Below are positions 16,339 to 24,298 of a stretch of 64,000 bases of DNA, piece after piece. The translations under genes were made by a program, and so were the position numbers. This DNA comes from CAIZQW01 sp942493055 (GTDB taxonomy: Bacteria > Verrucomicrobiota > Kiritimatiellia > RFP12 > UBA1067), in the NCBI GenBank assembly GCA_942493055.1, contig OW818680.1, positions 2,170,001 through 2,234,000 of the forward strand, given 5' to 3'. Each line of letters starts with the position of its first letter. Within the stretch, counting starts at the first letter, position 1. Under the pieces are notes generated by a model, which made no database searches, was not told the DNA's origin, and was given only the letters and a program-made list of their open reading frames with translations.

Positions 16339-16394
16339 CAACGAATTAAACGAATGGAACGAATTCGAATTAGCTTAATTCGTTTAATTAGTTG
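16339..16394. repeat. 17-bp near-perfect inverted repeat between convergent genes
   Basis: CAACGAATTAAACGAAT (16339-16355) and its complement ATTCGTTTAATTAGTTG (16378-16394) with one mismatch and a 22-base spacer. It lies between the ends of eno and the GH2-like gene and could act as a factor-dependent or weak bidirectional terminator, but there is no clear T-run. Confidence 0.7.
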
Positions 16395-16421
16395 AAAAAC
16401 TCTTCAAGTTGCCGGCAAGGA

Positions 16422-18632
16422 TCATTCCTTTTCGCCGGCCTTCTTCTGCGGCACGACCATCTGCATGAGCGTACGCTTTTCCTGCCAGGTGTCGCGCAGG
16501 GAGCCGATGCGGATGAGCTGATGGAACTGCTCAGGCTTGATACGGCGGGACGGCGTCACGCGAATGCGCGTGGGCTTTCCAGGCTCAAGACAGAAGTAAT
16601 TGTCATCGTAGCGCGCATCCATGCCATCGAGCGAGAGCCAGACCCACATCACAGTGAACGGGCTGGTCAAGGTCACCGCATAACTGTTGTCATCCCAAAT
16701 ACGGATATCCGCGCGCATGCGCGGATGGGGCAAGGCCCACTCCCGCGGCTCACAGAAATAGACCACGTTCGAGGAGACGGTGTTTCCCTGCTCATCATTC
16801 AGATTGAGCCAGAGGAAGAGATCGGCAGCACCGAATTTTTCAATCGCCTCCGCAATGCTGATATCACTGACGCTTTCACGCGATGCCGGCGTCAGCGTCA
16901 CCTTCTTGGCTCCGTCTGAAACCGCCTCGCCTTGCGTGCGCACCAAGCGCCAGACGAGCTCGCCCTTGAAGGGTTTGGGCGTGTCATTAAAGGCGAAGAG
17001 TTCAACGTGCTTCTTCTTTGCCGAATAAACCCCGGTCGTCCAGAGGGACGCCATGGCTTTACGCATGATATAGTGCGCAGCTTTCCAACGGCCCTCGTAA
17101 TCGACGGTCGACGCGCTGCACTGAGGCCAGGGATCATTCAGATGCCAATGGATGAACGCGCGGGTCTCGGGCTGCGTGCACCGCACGCGCTCCCATTCGC
17201 GTTTCAGCAGTGCCCCCTGCTGAATCTGGCTCAGCCAAATCAAATTGTCAAAATTCGAGGGGAAGAGAAAATGCTGTGTAAAGCGGGCGGCCATGTTGGC
17301 AAGGCACTCGGGCTGTTGCGCATGATACGCGCAGGTCGGATGGGAGAGGTTCCGCTCTTCTTCCGAAAGATACGTTGCAACAATACGCTGCTCCGGCAAG
17401 GAGGCCACAGGCACAAAGTCTTTCCGGACAAACAGCTCTTTCGGTAAGATCGCGCGTCCCGGGTCCTCGGCCTTGATCTGCTTACTGACGCCGGCGTCAT
17501 CACTCCCCCAGATCGCCAGGCATGCATGATGCCGCAGACGCTGGACATGGGGAACCAGTTCCTGCTCAATCGCGTCATGCCAGACCAACACGCCATACTC
17601 ATCGCACAAATCGTAGAAGGCGTTACACTCATAAGTCTCCATGTCTCGTACACGGATCAGATTCATGTTCGCCACGACTGTGGCCTTGACCAGACGCGCG
17701 TATTCCACGCGCGACAAGCGCGCAGGATAGAGGTCCGGAGCGATCCAAGTCGTCCCCTTCATAAAGAGCGGATGATTATTCGCAATCACCGTCGGCTGTC
17801 CATCCTTCGCCTTCTTGACCTGAAGGTCTCGGATGCCAATACGCTTTGACACATGATCCAGACAGGAACGCTCGGCATAGATGTCGATGACCACTTCATA
17901 CAACGGTTGGTCGCCCATGCCAGCCGGCCACCAGTATTGCGCGTTCTTGAGATTCAAGCGTAACGACTGGCGCTCCTTCTTTAAAATATCGCGCACCTCG
18001 TGGAGCGTATTCCCCTTATAGCAAATGCGAACGAGCACTTCCATGTGCCGCTCAGCATCGAAACGCTCCGTGCAGACCGTGACATCCAGTCCGACAACGG
18101 TCGGGACCTCGGCGAAATCCTGCTGAATGATCACATCGGTGATCCGCACACCGTTGAATGACAGGATTGACACGTCCCCGGAGATGCCGAGCGTGGGCAA
18201 ACTGGGTGCGCCTTGCAACAGGACTGGCTCACCCTTCGTCTTCTTGACCGCAGGATCAAAGGCAACGGAAAGAATGTTCTTGCCAATTTTGAGATGTTTT
18301 TTGACATCAAATTCAACAAGATGCGATCCCTCCTGGGTCTTGCCCAGTTTGGCACTGTTTAACGAGACGGTCGCAACGCCGTCAAGTCCTTCAAAAGCAA
18401 GCACAACATGGGAGTAGGCCGAAAGATCATCACAGGTGAACTGATTCTCAAACGTCCAACCGCTTTCTGCAACCCAAGCAATGCTCTGAAGGTTGCGGCC
18501 CACAAACGGATCCGCAATCTCATGGACCATCAATAAATCCGCATGAACACATCCAGGGACAATTGCTTTATAAATCTTCTTGGAACTTTCCCCGCGGACA
18601 GTCCATTCTCCAGTCAAATCAAGTCTTCTCAT
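16422..18632 (-). CDS. GH2/beta-mannosidase-like protein, catalytic residues apparently lost
   Basis: 736 residues with the GH2 mannosidase architecture: N-terminal sugar-binding fold (LDLTGEWTVRG, VPGCVHADLL), Ig-like domains, a TIM-barrel region, and a recognisable C-terminal barrel end (FDNLIWLSQIQQGALLKREWER, FIHWHLNDPWPQCSASTVDYEGRWKAAHYI). Where active mannosidases have W-x-G-N-N-E for the acid/base, this one reads AIWGSDDAG (about residue 373); where they have S-E-F-G for the nucleophile, it reads VPVASLPEQR (about 408). No signal peptide. It is also shorter than the usual 800-900. It may be a non-catalytic binding protein or have a different mechanism. Confidence 0.75.
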   Translation of the reverse strand: MRRLDLTGEWTVRGESSKKIYKAIVPGCVHADLLMVHEIADPFVGRNLQSIAWVAESGWTFENQFTCDDLSAYSHVVLAFEGLDGVATVSLNSAKLGKTQEGSHLVEFDVKKHLKIGKNILSVAFDPAVKKTKGEPVLLQGAPSLPTLGISGDVSILSFNGVRITDVIIQQDFAEVPTVVGLDVTVCTERFDAERHMEVLVRICYKGNTLHEVRDILKKERQSLRLNLKNAQYWWPAGMGDQPLYEVVIDIYAERSCLDHVSKRIGIRDLQVKKAKDGQPTVIANNHPLFMKGTTWIAPDLYPARLSRVEYARLVKATVVANMNLIRVRDMETYECNAFYDLCDEYGVLVWHDAIEQELVPHVQRLRHHACLAIWGSDDAGVSKQIKAEDPGRAILPKELFVRKDFVPVASLPEQRIVATYLSEEERNLSHPTCAYHAQQPECLANMAARFTQHFLFPSNFDNLIWLSQIQQGALLKREWERVRCTQPETRAFIHWHLNDPWPQCSASTVDYEGRWKAAHYIMRKAMASLWTTGVYSAKKKHVELFAFNDTPKPFKGELVWRLVRTQGEAVSDGAKKVTLTPASRESVSDISIAEAIEKFGAADLFLWLNLNDEQGNTVSSNVVYFCEPREWALPHPRMRADIRIWDDNSYAVTLTSPFTVMWVWLSLDGMDARYDDNYFCLEPGKPTRIRVTPSRRIKPEQFHQLIRIGSLRDTWQEKRTLMQMVVPQKKAGEKE

Positions 18633-18972
18633 GAATATAAATCCACTAAACCTCTTTATCTCTGTGCTCTCTCAATAGCACGCTTAACAACCAAAAATCC
18701 CCATCCGGGATAATGTTCTACTACTTACAGAACATTTATGCTAAATGGGAACAGATATAAAAGGTGCAAAAAAATAGAGCTATACAATAACATATCACTT
18801 TCTTTTTTGCAAACAGCAAAATAGCCTATTTATTTCACAAACATCTCCCATCGAATATGTGCTTATCGGCTAATCCCAAAATGAAAAACAAAGACTCTGT
18901 GAAATGCAAATTGATTCTGAAAAGCGATTCAGGTATATTATTTGTTTTCGTTTTAAAAGAGAGTGAACACTT
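18633..18972. other. Divergent intergenic region (GH2-like / pheS) with a spaced dyad
   Basis: 340 AT-rich bases without a gene. An exact inverted repeat AATGTTCT-N9-AGAACATT lies at 18712-18736, 80 bases upstream of the GH2-like start; it could be a repressor site. Nothing else is recognised. Confidence 0.5.
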
Positions 18973-19989
18973 ATGACACTTGCAGAGCTCGATCTCCAGC
19001 ACGCGCAATCTTTGACAGAGGTGGCCGCCGCAGCCGATGCAGCAGCCCTTGAACAGGTGCGCGTCAAATATCTCGGCCGTAACGGCCTGTTGCCCGCCAT
19101 CATCAAGCAGATGAAGGATGTGCCGGCCGAGGAGCGTCCGGAATTCGGCAAGCGCGTGCAGGCCTGGCGCGCCGCGCTCGAAGCCGCTTTGAACGAGAAG
19201 CAACTTTCCGTGGCAACCGAGGAGGTCAAGGGTCCTGCCTTTGACCACACGCTCCCGGGACGCTGGTTCGCCCCTGGCTCGAAGCACCCCGTCTCCCGTG
19301 TGATCGAGGAGACCGCCGCTATCTTTTCACGTCTCGGCTTCACCGTGGCTGACGGACCTGACATCGAAACCCGCTTCAACAACTTCACAGCGCTCAACAC
19401 ACCGGCCCACCACCCGTCCATGGATCCCTCGGACACCTTCTGGATGACCGACAATCTTTTGCTCCGCACCCAGACCTCTCCCGTCCAGATCCGCATGATG
19501 ACGCAGCATCAGCCCCCTGTGCGCATCATCACCCCCGGACGCACCTATCGCCGCGACACCACGGACGCGACCCATAGTGCCAACTTCCATCAGATCGAAG
19601 GCCTCTATGTGGACACCAAGCCCGTCTCCCTCGCAGACCTGAAATCAACCCTCGCCTATTACGCGAGCGAAATGATGGGCTCCAAAGCAGGCGTACGCTT
19701 CCGTCCCCACTTCTTCCCATTCACAGAGCCGAGCGTGGAGGTGGACTTCTCCTGCCATGTCTGCGCAGGCAAGGGCTGCCGCGTCTGCAAGATGAGCGGC
19801 TGGATCGAGATCGCCGGTGCCGGCATGGTTGATCCGCGCGTCTTTAATTTTGTCGGTTACGACCCTGAAAAGGTTTTTGGTTACGCCTTCGGCTTCGGTG
19901 TCGAGCGCATCGCCATGATTAAATACGGCATTCCCGACATCCGCTGGCTCTATGAGAACGATACCCGTTTTCTCAGCCAGCTCGCGTAA
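18973..19989 (+). CDS. pheS: Phenylalanyl-tRNA synthetase alpha subunit
   Basis: 338 residues. N-terminal coiled-coil tRNA-binding part (ALEQVRVKYLGRNGLLPAIIKQMK), then class II motifs: motif 1 HPVSRVIEETAAIF, motif 2 TPGRTYRRDTTDATHSANFHQIEG, and motif 3 GFGVERIAMIKYGI with FTEPSVEVDF. The CHVCAGKGCRVC insert is normal for bacterial PheS. The beta subunit gene pheT is not adjacent; instead cydA begins 14 bases after the stop, an unusual arrangement. Confidence 0.96.
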   Translation: MTLAELDLQHAQSLTEVAAAADAAALEQVRVKYLGRNGLLPAIIKQMKDVPAEERPEFGKRVQAWRAALEAALNEKQLSVATEEVKGPAFDHTLPGRWFAPGSKHPVSRVIEETAAIFSRLGFTVADGPDIETRFNNFTALNTPAHHPSMDPSDTFWMTDNLLLRTQTSPVQIRMMTQHQPPVRIITPGRTYRRDTTDATHSANFHQIEGLYVDTKPVSLADLKSTLAYYASEMMGSKAGVRFRPHFFPFTEPSVEVDFSCHVCAGKGCRVCKMSGWIEIAGAGMVDPRVFNFVGYDPEKVFGYAFGFGVERIAMIKYGIPDIRWLYENDTRFLSQLA

Positions 19990-20003
19990 GTTGAGGAGAT
20001 CGT

Positions 20004-21332
20004 ATGGATGCTGTATGGCTGGCCCGGTTGCAATTTGCCCTGACCGTGGGTTTTCACTACCTCTTCCCGCCGCTCTCGATCGGGTTGGGGTGGATGTTGT
20101 TCTTCTATCAGACGCGCTTCCTGAGAACCGGCGACCCTCTCTTTCAGCAGCTATCCCGCTTCTGGACGCGCATGTTCGCCATCACCTTCGCAGTCGGCGT
20201 TGCCACAGGCATCACTATGGAGTTCCAGTTCGGCACCAATTGGGCAGCCTACTCGCGCTTCGTGGGCGACATCTTCGGCGCGCCGCTGGCGGCCGAGGGC
20301 GTCTTCGCCTTCTTTCTGGAGTCCAGCTTCCTCGCCATTCTGATCTATGGCGAGAAGCGCGTCTCCCGCAAGGTCTATTGGCTTTCAAGCCTGCTGGTGG
20401 CTGTCGGTGCGACCCTCTCCGCCTTCTGGATCGTAGTTGCCAACTCGTGGCAGCAGACGCCCGCCGGGTACCATCTCGTGAACGGGCGGGCCGAGCTGAC
20501 AAGCTTCTGGGAGGCGGTCTTCAACCCGTCGACCCTTCCGCGTTATTTGCATGTCATCGCCGGTGCACTGGTGGTGGGTACCTTCTTCGTCATCGGGGTA
20601 TCCGCGCTCATACTGCTGAAAAAGCGGCACGTGGCGTTTGCCGAACGCTCGCTCAAGAGCGCGCTGATCCCGTTCTTCCTGTCCATCTTGCTGGTTGCGG
20701 GCATGGGCCATCTGCATGGGGTGCAGGTCGCTGAAACGCAACCTGCCAAGCTGGCCGCCTTCGAAGGGCTCTGGGAGACGCGGACTGGCGCGCCCTTGCT
20801 ACTCATAGGCATCCCGAACAGCAAAACCGAAAAAACCGACTGGGAGGTCAGTGTTCCGAATCTGCTCAGCCTCATGGTCGGCATGTCCAAGGACACCAAA
20901 GTCCAAGGCCTGAAAGATTTTCCAAAAGAAGACCGCCCCCCGCTGCTCACAACTTTTTTCAGCTTCCATGGCATGGTCTACCTGGGCGGCTGGTTCACGC
21001 TGCTGGCGCTGGCGGGCCTCTTCCTCTGGTGGCGCGGCACCGTGACGCGGAACAGGCTCTTTCTGATGTCCGCCGCCCTGACGCTCCCCCTTCCTTTTCT
21101 CGCCAACGAACTCGGCTGGATCGCGGCGGAGGTCGGACGCCAGCCATGGGCCGTCTATAACCTGATGCGCACGAAGGACGCTGTCTCGGGCGCGGTTCCC
21201 GCAGGCGAGATCCTGACATCAATCATCCTCTTCTCCCTGATCTACACGCTGCTGTTCGGCGTGTGGCTCTACCTGCTCGGGCGGCAATTCGACAAAGGCC
21301 CCCAACCCCTTGACGAGGAGGTGCGCTCATGA
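20004..21332 (+). CDS. cydA: Cytochrome bd quinol oxidase subunit I
   Basis: 442 residues, membrane-bound high-affinity terminal oxidase that detoxifies O2 while oxidising quinol. Heme ligand His in VGFHYLFPPLSIG (His19 type), second His in RYLHVIAGAL, and the quinol-binding residues in AETQPAKLAAFEGLWET (Lys/Glu) are conserved. Short Q-loop form, in line with 442 residues against about 520 in enterobacteria. GAGGAG precedes the ATG; its end overlaps cydB by four bases (ATGA). Located directly after pheS. Confidence 0.95.
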   Translation: MDAVWLARLQFALTVGFHYLFPPLSIGLGWMLFFYQTRFLRTGDPLFQQLSRFWTRMFAITFAVGVATGITMEFQFGTNWAAYSRFVGDIFGAPLAAEGVFAFFLESSFLAILIYGEKRVSRKVYWLSSLLVAVGATLSAFWIVVANSWQQTPAGYHLVNGRAELTSFWEAVFNPSTLPRYLHVIAGALVVGTFFVIGVSALILLKKRHVAFAERSLKSALIPFFLSILLVAGMGHLHGVQVAETQPAKLAAFEGLWETRTGAPLLLIGIPNSKTEKTDWEVSVPNLLSLMVGMSKDTKVQGLKDFPKEDRPPLLTTFFSFHGMVYLGGWFTLLALAGLFLWWRGTVTRNRLFLMSAALTLPLPFLANELGWIAAEVGRQPWAVYNLMRTKDAVSGAVPAGEILTSIILFSLIYTLLFGVWLYLLGRQFDKGPQPLDEEVRS

Positions 21333-22312
21333 TCACGCTGCAAGTCATCTGGTTGCTCCTCATCGGAATCCTGATCATCGGCTATGCCATCCTCGACGGG
21401 TTCGACCTCGGGGTCGGCTGCTGGCATCTCTTAGCTAAAAAAGGCGACGAGCGGAACCTGTTCATCCGGTCAATCGAACCCTTCTGGGACGGCAATGAGG
21501 TCTGGCTGCTCACCGGCGGCGGCGCCCTCTTCGCCGCGTTCCCGCCAGTCTACGCCACCGTCTTCAGCGGCTTTTATCTGCCGCTCATGCTGGTCTTGCT
21601 GGGACTGATCTTCCGCGCGGTCTCCATCGAATACCGCAACAAGGTCGAGGACCCACGCTGGGTGGCTGCCTGGGACGTGGCCTTCTCGCTGGGCAGCATG
21701 TTGCCGACCTTGCTCTACGCCGTGGCCGTGGGCAATCTCTTGCGGGGCTTGCAGCTTGACGCCAAGGGCGATTACACGGCTGGATTCTTCGCCCTGCTCA
21801 ACCCCTACTCCCTGGTGGTCGGGCTGGTCGGGTTCTCGATGTTCGCCCTGCACGGCGCGCTCTATCTGGCTATGAAGACAGGCGGCGACACCCAGCTCAA
21901 GGCGCGACGCTGGGCCGCCCAAGCCTGGCAAGTCTACGCCTTGCTCTATTTTGTGTCCGCCGGCTGGACCGCCAGCTGCTACCTGCGCAACGGCGTGGTC
22001 TTGCCGTTCGTACTCGCTACGCTCGCTGTGGTGGCGCTCGCGCTGATCAGGGCCTTCAACCGCAAGGGCGAGGATCTCAAGGCATTCCTGGCCTCCTGCG
22101 CCAGCATCGCGCTGGTGATGCTCTCCGTGGTCGCGGTCCTCTTTCCCAATCTGGTCATCGCGACCAACGACCCGGCGCTCTCGCTCACCATCTTCAACGC
22201 CTCCTCGTCCTTCCGTACGCTCAGTGTGATGCTGGTCATCGCGCTCCTCGGCATGCCCGTCGTGATCGGCTACACAATCTTCATCTACCGGATCTTCAAG
22301 GGCAAGGTGTAA
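21329..22312 (+). CDS. cydB: Cytochrome bd quinol oxidase subunit II
   Basis: 327 residues, eight or nine membrane helices. Begins IWLLLIGILIIGYAILDGFDLGVG, the conserved CydB start, with PFWDGNEVWLLTGGGALFAAFPPVYA next. Overlaps cydA by four bases, so translation is coupled. No cydX-like mini-gene or cydCD was found in the window. Downstream comes a repeat-ended nuclease fragment on the other strand. Confidence 0.95.
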   Translation: MITLQVIWLLLIGILIIGYAILDGFDLGVGCWHLLAKKGDERNLFIRSIEPFWDGNEVWLLTGGGALFAAFPPVYATVFSGFYLPLMLVLLGLIFRAVSIEYRNKVEDPRWVAAWDVAFSLGSMLPTLLYAVAVGNLLRGLQLDAKGDYTAGFFALLNPYSLVVGLVGFSMFALHGALYLAMKTGGDTQLKARRWAAQAWQVYALLYFVSAGWTASCYLRNGVVLPFVLATLAVVALALIRAFNRKGEDLKAFLASCASIALVMLSVVAVLFPNLVIATNDPALSLTIFNASSSFRTLSVMLVIALLGMPVVIGYTIFIYRIFKGKV

Positions 22313-22340
22313 GCGAACCGCCAGCGGATGGGTGCAGTGC

Positions 22341-22583
22341 TCAGTGAAACTTCTTAAATTGAGCGTTAAGAGTTAAACGTTGGGAGTTAAGCGTTTCAAA
22401 ATAGAGCGTGGCGATCTGACGCTTCAACGCCCGCACCGACCAATTGCCCCGAATGCACTCGATTTCGTAGAAGGCGCGTTTCAACGGGTCGTCGATGGAG
22501 ATTAGCTGTTCGAAGTGGCTAAATGAGAGGCTGTCCAAGAGTTTTTTTCCGGGGAACGCGGATTGTGCGGTCAGTGACAGCAT
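22341..22583 (-). pseudogene. DUF1016 (YhcG-type PDDEXK nuclease) N-terminal fragment
   Basis: An 80-codon piece from the ATG at 22583: SLSFSHFEQLISIDDPLKRAFYEIECIRGNWSVRALKRQIATLYFE is the DUF1016 N-terminal domain (about 100 residues of a 350-residue protein). It then runs into a GTTAAGCG-type repeat that supplies the last residues and stop, and the nuclease domain is missing. The open frame extends upstream to 23153, through the three in-frame dyads at 22562-22673. Probably decayed after repeat insertion or deletion next to cydB. Confidence 0.7.
22361..22396. repeat. GTTAAGCG-word repeat, family D copy 1
   Basis: GAGCGTTAAGAGTTAAACG then TTGGGAGTTAAGCG; same words as the 51794-51880 block. 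It forms the 3' end of the DUF1016 fragment. Confidence 0.7.
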
Positions 22584-22673
22584 AATTGGTTTAGATGGGG
22601 ATTGTTCGGACACTGACCGAACTTTTGGGTGTTTAGTCGTTTGAGTAGATTGTTCGGTCGGCGACCGAACAAT
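22562..22673. repeat. Three in-frame dyad repeats in the DUF1016 remnant
   Basis: A perfect 12-1-12 dyad ATTGTTCGGTCG-g-CGACCGAACAAT lies at 22649-22673; weaker copies start at 22601 and 22562. Spacings are 48 and 39 bases, both multiples of three, and in the fragment's frame encode related peptides (IVRSPTEQS, KVRSVSEQS, MLSLTAQSA). Confidence 0.7.
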
Positions 22674-22704
22674 TGGCGAATCTTGCTCTCCTTTTCGTTT
22701 TAGT

Positions 22705-23226
22705 TCAGTCCTCGAAAGGACATGGCCTGTTCTGCACGTTTTCGAAATGGTGTCGCCGACAGAAGACGCTGAACTTAACAGTTCCTCGATTGCAACCAGG
22801 TGATCTACATGCCTTAGAGGGGTCCTCTTGGTCGAGCGAATCATAAAAGACGCGATCCTGCTGGAGTCGCCATTCGGCCAACTCTTGGTTTCGCTTTTCG
22901 GCGTCCTCTTTAGAAAGAGGTGGATGCGAGCCAGGCTGCCACACTTGGCGCTCCAGTTCGTCGAATGACCCTGCGGCGAGCTGGAGCCACAGGAGAAGAG
23001 TCTGTTCCTTGGTGACAGGGAACAAATATCTTGGCTCATGGTCGATACGGTCAAAACGGAGGTTCCCGCAAATGCTGAACTCAAGGGAGTTGCCGTCATC
23101 ATCCGCGAGCCAGGCTGCGCAATGCTCATGATCATATGGATCCAGTTTGGCAAGAAACTGAATCATCTGTTCCTGCGTGGGCGAATCCTCAGAGTCGCCG
23201 CCACCGTTGCATATGTAATAGGCCAT
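22705..23226 (-). CDS. Hypothetical protein with a C-terminal cysteine/histidine cluster
   Basis: 173 residues, not recognised. The N-terminus is soluble and acidic (MAYYICNGGGDSEDSPTQ). The C-terminus CRSPGCNRGTVKFSVFCRRHHFE has three Cys and paired His, resembling a small zinc-binding finger of the kind found in nuclease-associated or tRNA-interacting domains; that is only a resemblance. It lies in an accessory patch with a nuclease fragment and a toxin-antitoxin pair. Confidence 0.65.
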   Translation of the reverse strand: MAYYICNGGGDSEDSPTQEQMIQFLAKLDPYDHEHCAAWLADDDGNSLEFSICGNLRFDRIDHEPRYLFPVTKEQTLLLWLQLAAGSFDELERQVWQPGSHPPLSKEDAEKRNQELAEWRLQQDRVFYDSLDQEDPSKACRSPGCNRGTVKFSVFCRRHHFENVQNRPCPFED

Positions 23227-23298
23227 GGCTTAGTCTCTATCTGTTATTGCTCGAACGTCAGCGGTGAGGCGGCGGTATCCCGTCGCCTCACCGTTTTG

Positions 23299-23586
23299 TT
23301 AGCCCAGTTTTCTTTCAACAAGATCGCCTTCGACGTACTGATGAATCATGCCCGAGAGCAAAGTCTGGTAGGGCAAGCCTTTTTCCATGGCCTTCTTTTG
23401 AATGCCTTTCAAATCGTGATCGTAGAGCCGAATGGTGACCCGGCGATCCTTCCGAAAGGTCCGATCAGCAATTGATTTGACTTCCACCTTCTCCTTTTTG
23501 GAAAGAGAGGAGAGTTTCATGTTGCCCTTTTCGTATGCCTCAAGTATATCCTGCTCTTCTTTATCCATTTTCATCGTGATCACCAC
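23299..23586 (-). CDS. BrnA/CopG-like antitoxin
   Basis: 95 residues. The C-terminal half (RRVTIRLYDHDLKGIQKKAMEKGLPYQTLLSGMIHQYVEG) is a ribbon-helix-helix DNA-binding domain of the CopG type; the N-terminus (EEQDILEAYEKGNMK) is the usual flexible toxin-binding segment. It overlaps the end of the toxin gene by 26 bases, in the toxin-first order of BrnT/BrnA systems, and would bind the toxin and repress the pair's promoter. Confidence 0.78.
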   Translation of the reverse strand: MVITMKMDKEEQDILEAYEKGNMKLSSLSKKEKVEVKSIADRTFRKDRRVTIRLYDHDLKGIQKKAMEKGLPYQTLLSGMIHQYVEGDLVERKLG

Positions 23587-23851
23587 CTTTTTTATAATCC
23601 TTTGTTGCTTTCCGACTGGGAATAATTGTCTTCAAAAAGACATAATCCTTTTCAACGACAAACGGAACCAAATAAATGTAATCCTCAACAATCACAAAAT
23701 AGATCCGCTGTCCAGGATAAGCCCTTTGGTCGGGATGATCGGCCACCTTCCAGATGTCCCCTTGCAGCAAATGAAATACAATTTGCTCAAAGGAGATCCG
23801 CCGATCCTTCTTTAGCCATTCGTTCTTCTCTGGATTCCACTCGTATCGCAT
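23561..23851 (-). CDS. BrnT-like toxin
   Basis: 96 residues from the ATG at 23851 (an upstream ATG at 23866 would add five). MRYEWNPEKNEWLKKDRRISFEQIVFHLLQGDI matches the BrnT start (F/Y-E-W-D-P-x-K then SFEE), and YFVIVEDYIYLVPFVVEKDYVFLKTIIPSRKATKDYK the conserved C-terminal strand and R/K-x-x-x-x-D-Y motif. BrnT proteins are RelE-fold ribonucleases. Followed by the overlapping antitoxin gene. Confidence 0.75.
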   Translation of the reverse strand: MRYEWNPEKNEWLKKDRRISFEQIVFHLLQGDIWKVADHPDQRAYPGQRIYFVIVEDYIYLVPFVVEKDYVFLKTIIPSRKATKDYKKGGDHDENG

Positions 23852-23974
23852 GCCATTATTGTACATCTATTGTGCGTACAGGGTCAAGGCTGTTTTTTAA
23901 AATATTAATTTATGGGCTAACGCCTGGCCTGTGCTGGCCGCGGTTAGCGGTCAGCACCAGGCCGTGGTTCGCAG

Positions 23975-24298
23975 TCATTTGCTCTCTTTCGGCCACTTCA
24001 TTCCTGTGTCAACGAATCCTCTGCCTTCCACACCTTCTGGCGTCGGCCCAATCGTCAGCGGAAGAGACATGTCGGCGTCCAGCAGTATGGCTCTCGTATC
24101 CGGTGTCGTCGGCGTGATCCGGTCGAGAGCGTCGTCCGGGAGCGCAAAACGGTCTGGTTTGCCGTCGTGAATAAAGACGATCTCTCCGCCAGAGCGTTCG
24201 AGCACGCCCTTCACAACGGCCCAATCGTCCTCACCCTGTGCGTCTTTCCCCATTATCAACAGGGCGATCGTCTTACCTATGGTCTCTTCGTATTTCAT
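23975..24298 (-). CDS. Hypothetical small protein
   Basis: 107 residues, acidic, soluble, not recognised. It reads like a genuine coding sequence (KGVLERSGGEIVFIHDGKPDRFALPDDALDRI), with a compact alternating pattern and no low-complexity. Upstream sequence offers only a weak ribosome site. Lies beside the toxin-antitoxin pair, separated by about 110 bases. Confidence 0.55.
   Translation of the reverse strand: MKYEETIGKTIALLIMGKDAQGEDDWAVVKGVLERSGGEIVFIHDGKPDRFALPDDALDRITPTTPDTRAILLDADMSLPLTIGPTPEGVEGRGFVDTGMKWPKESK

Noticed and set aside
16339..16394. Terminator for eno
   Set aside because: The stem is AT-rich with no U-tract on either strand, so I kept it only as an inverted repeat.
22562..22673. 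CRISPR-like array
   Set aside because: The spacing (39 and 48 bases) is irregular, copies are degenerate dyads within a reading frame, and no cas genes exist in the window.
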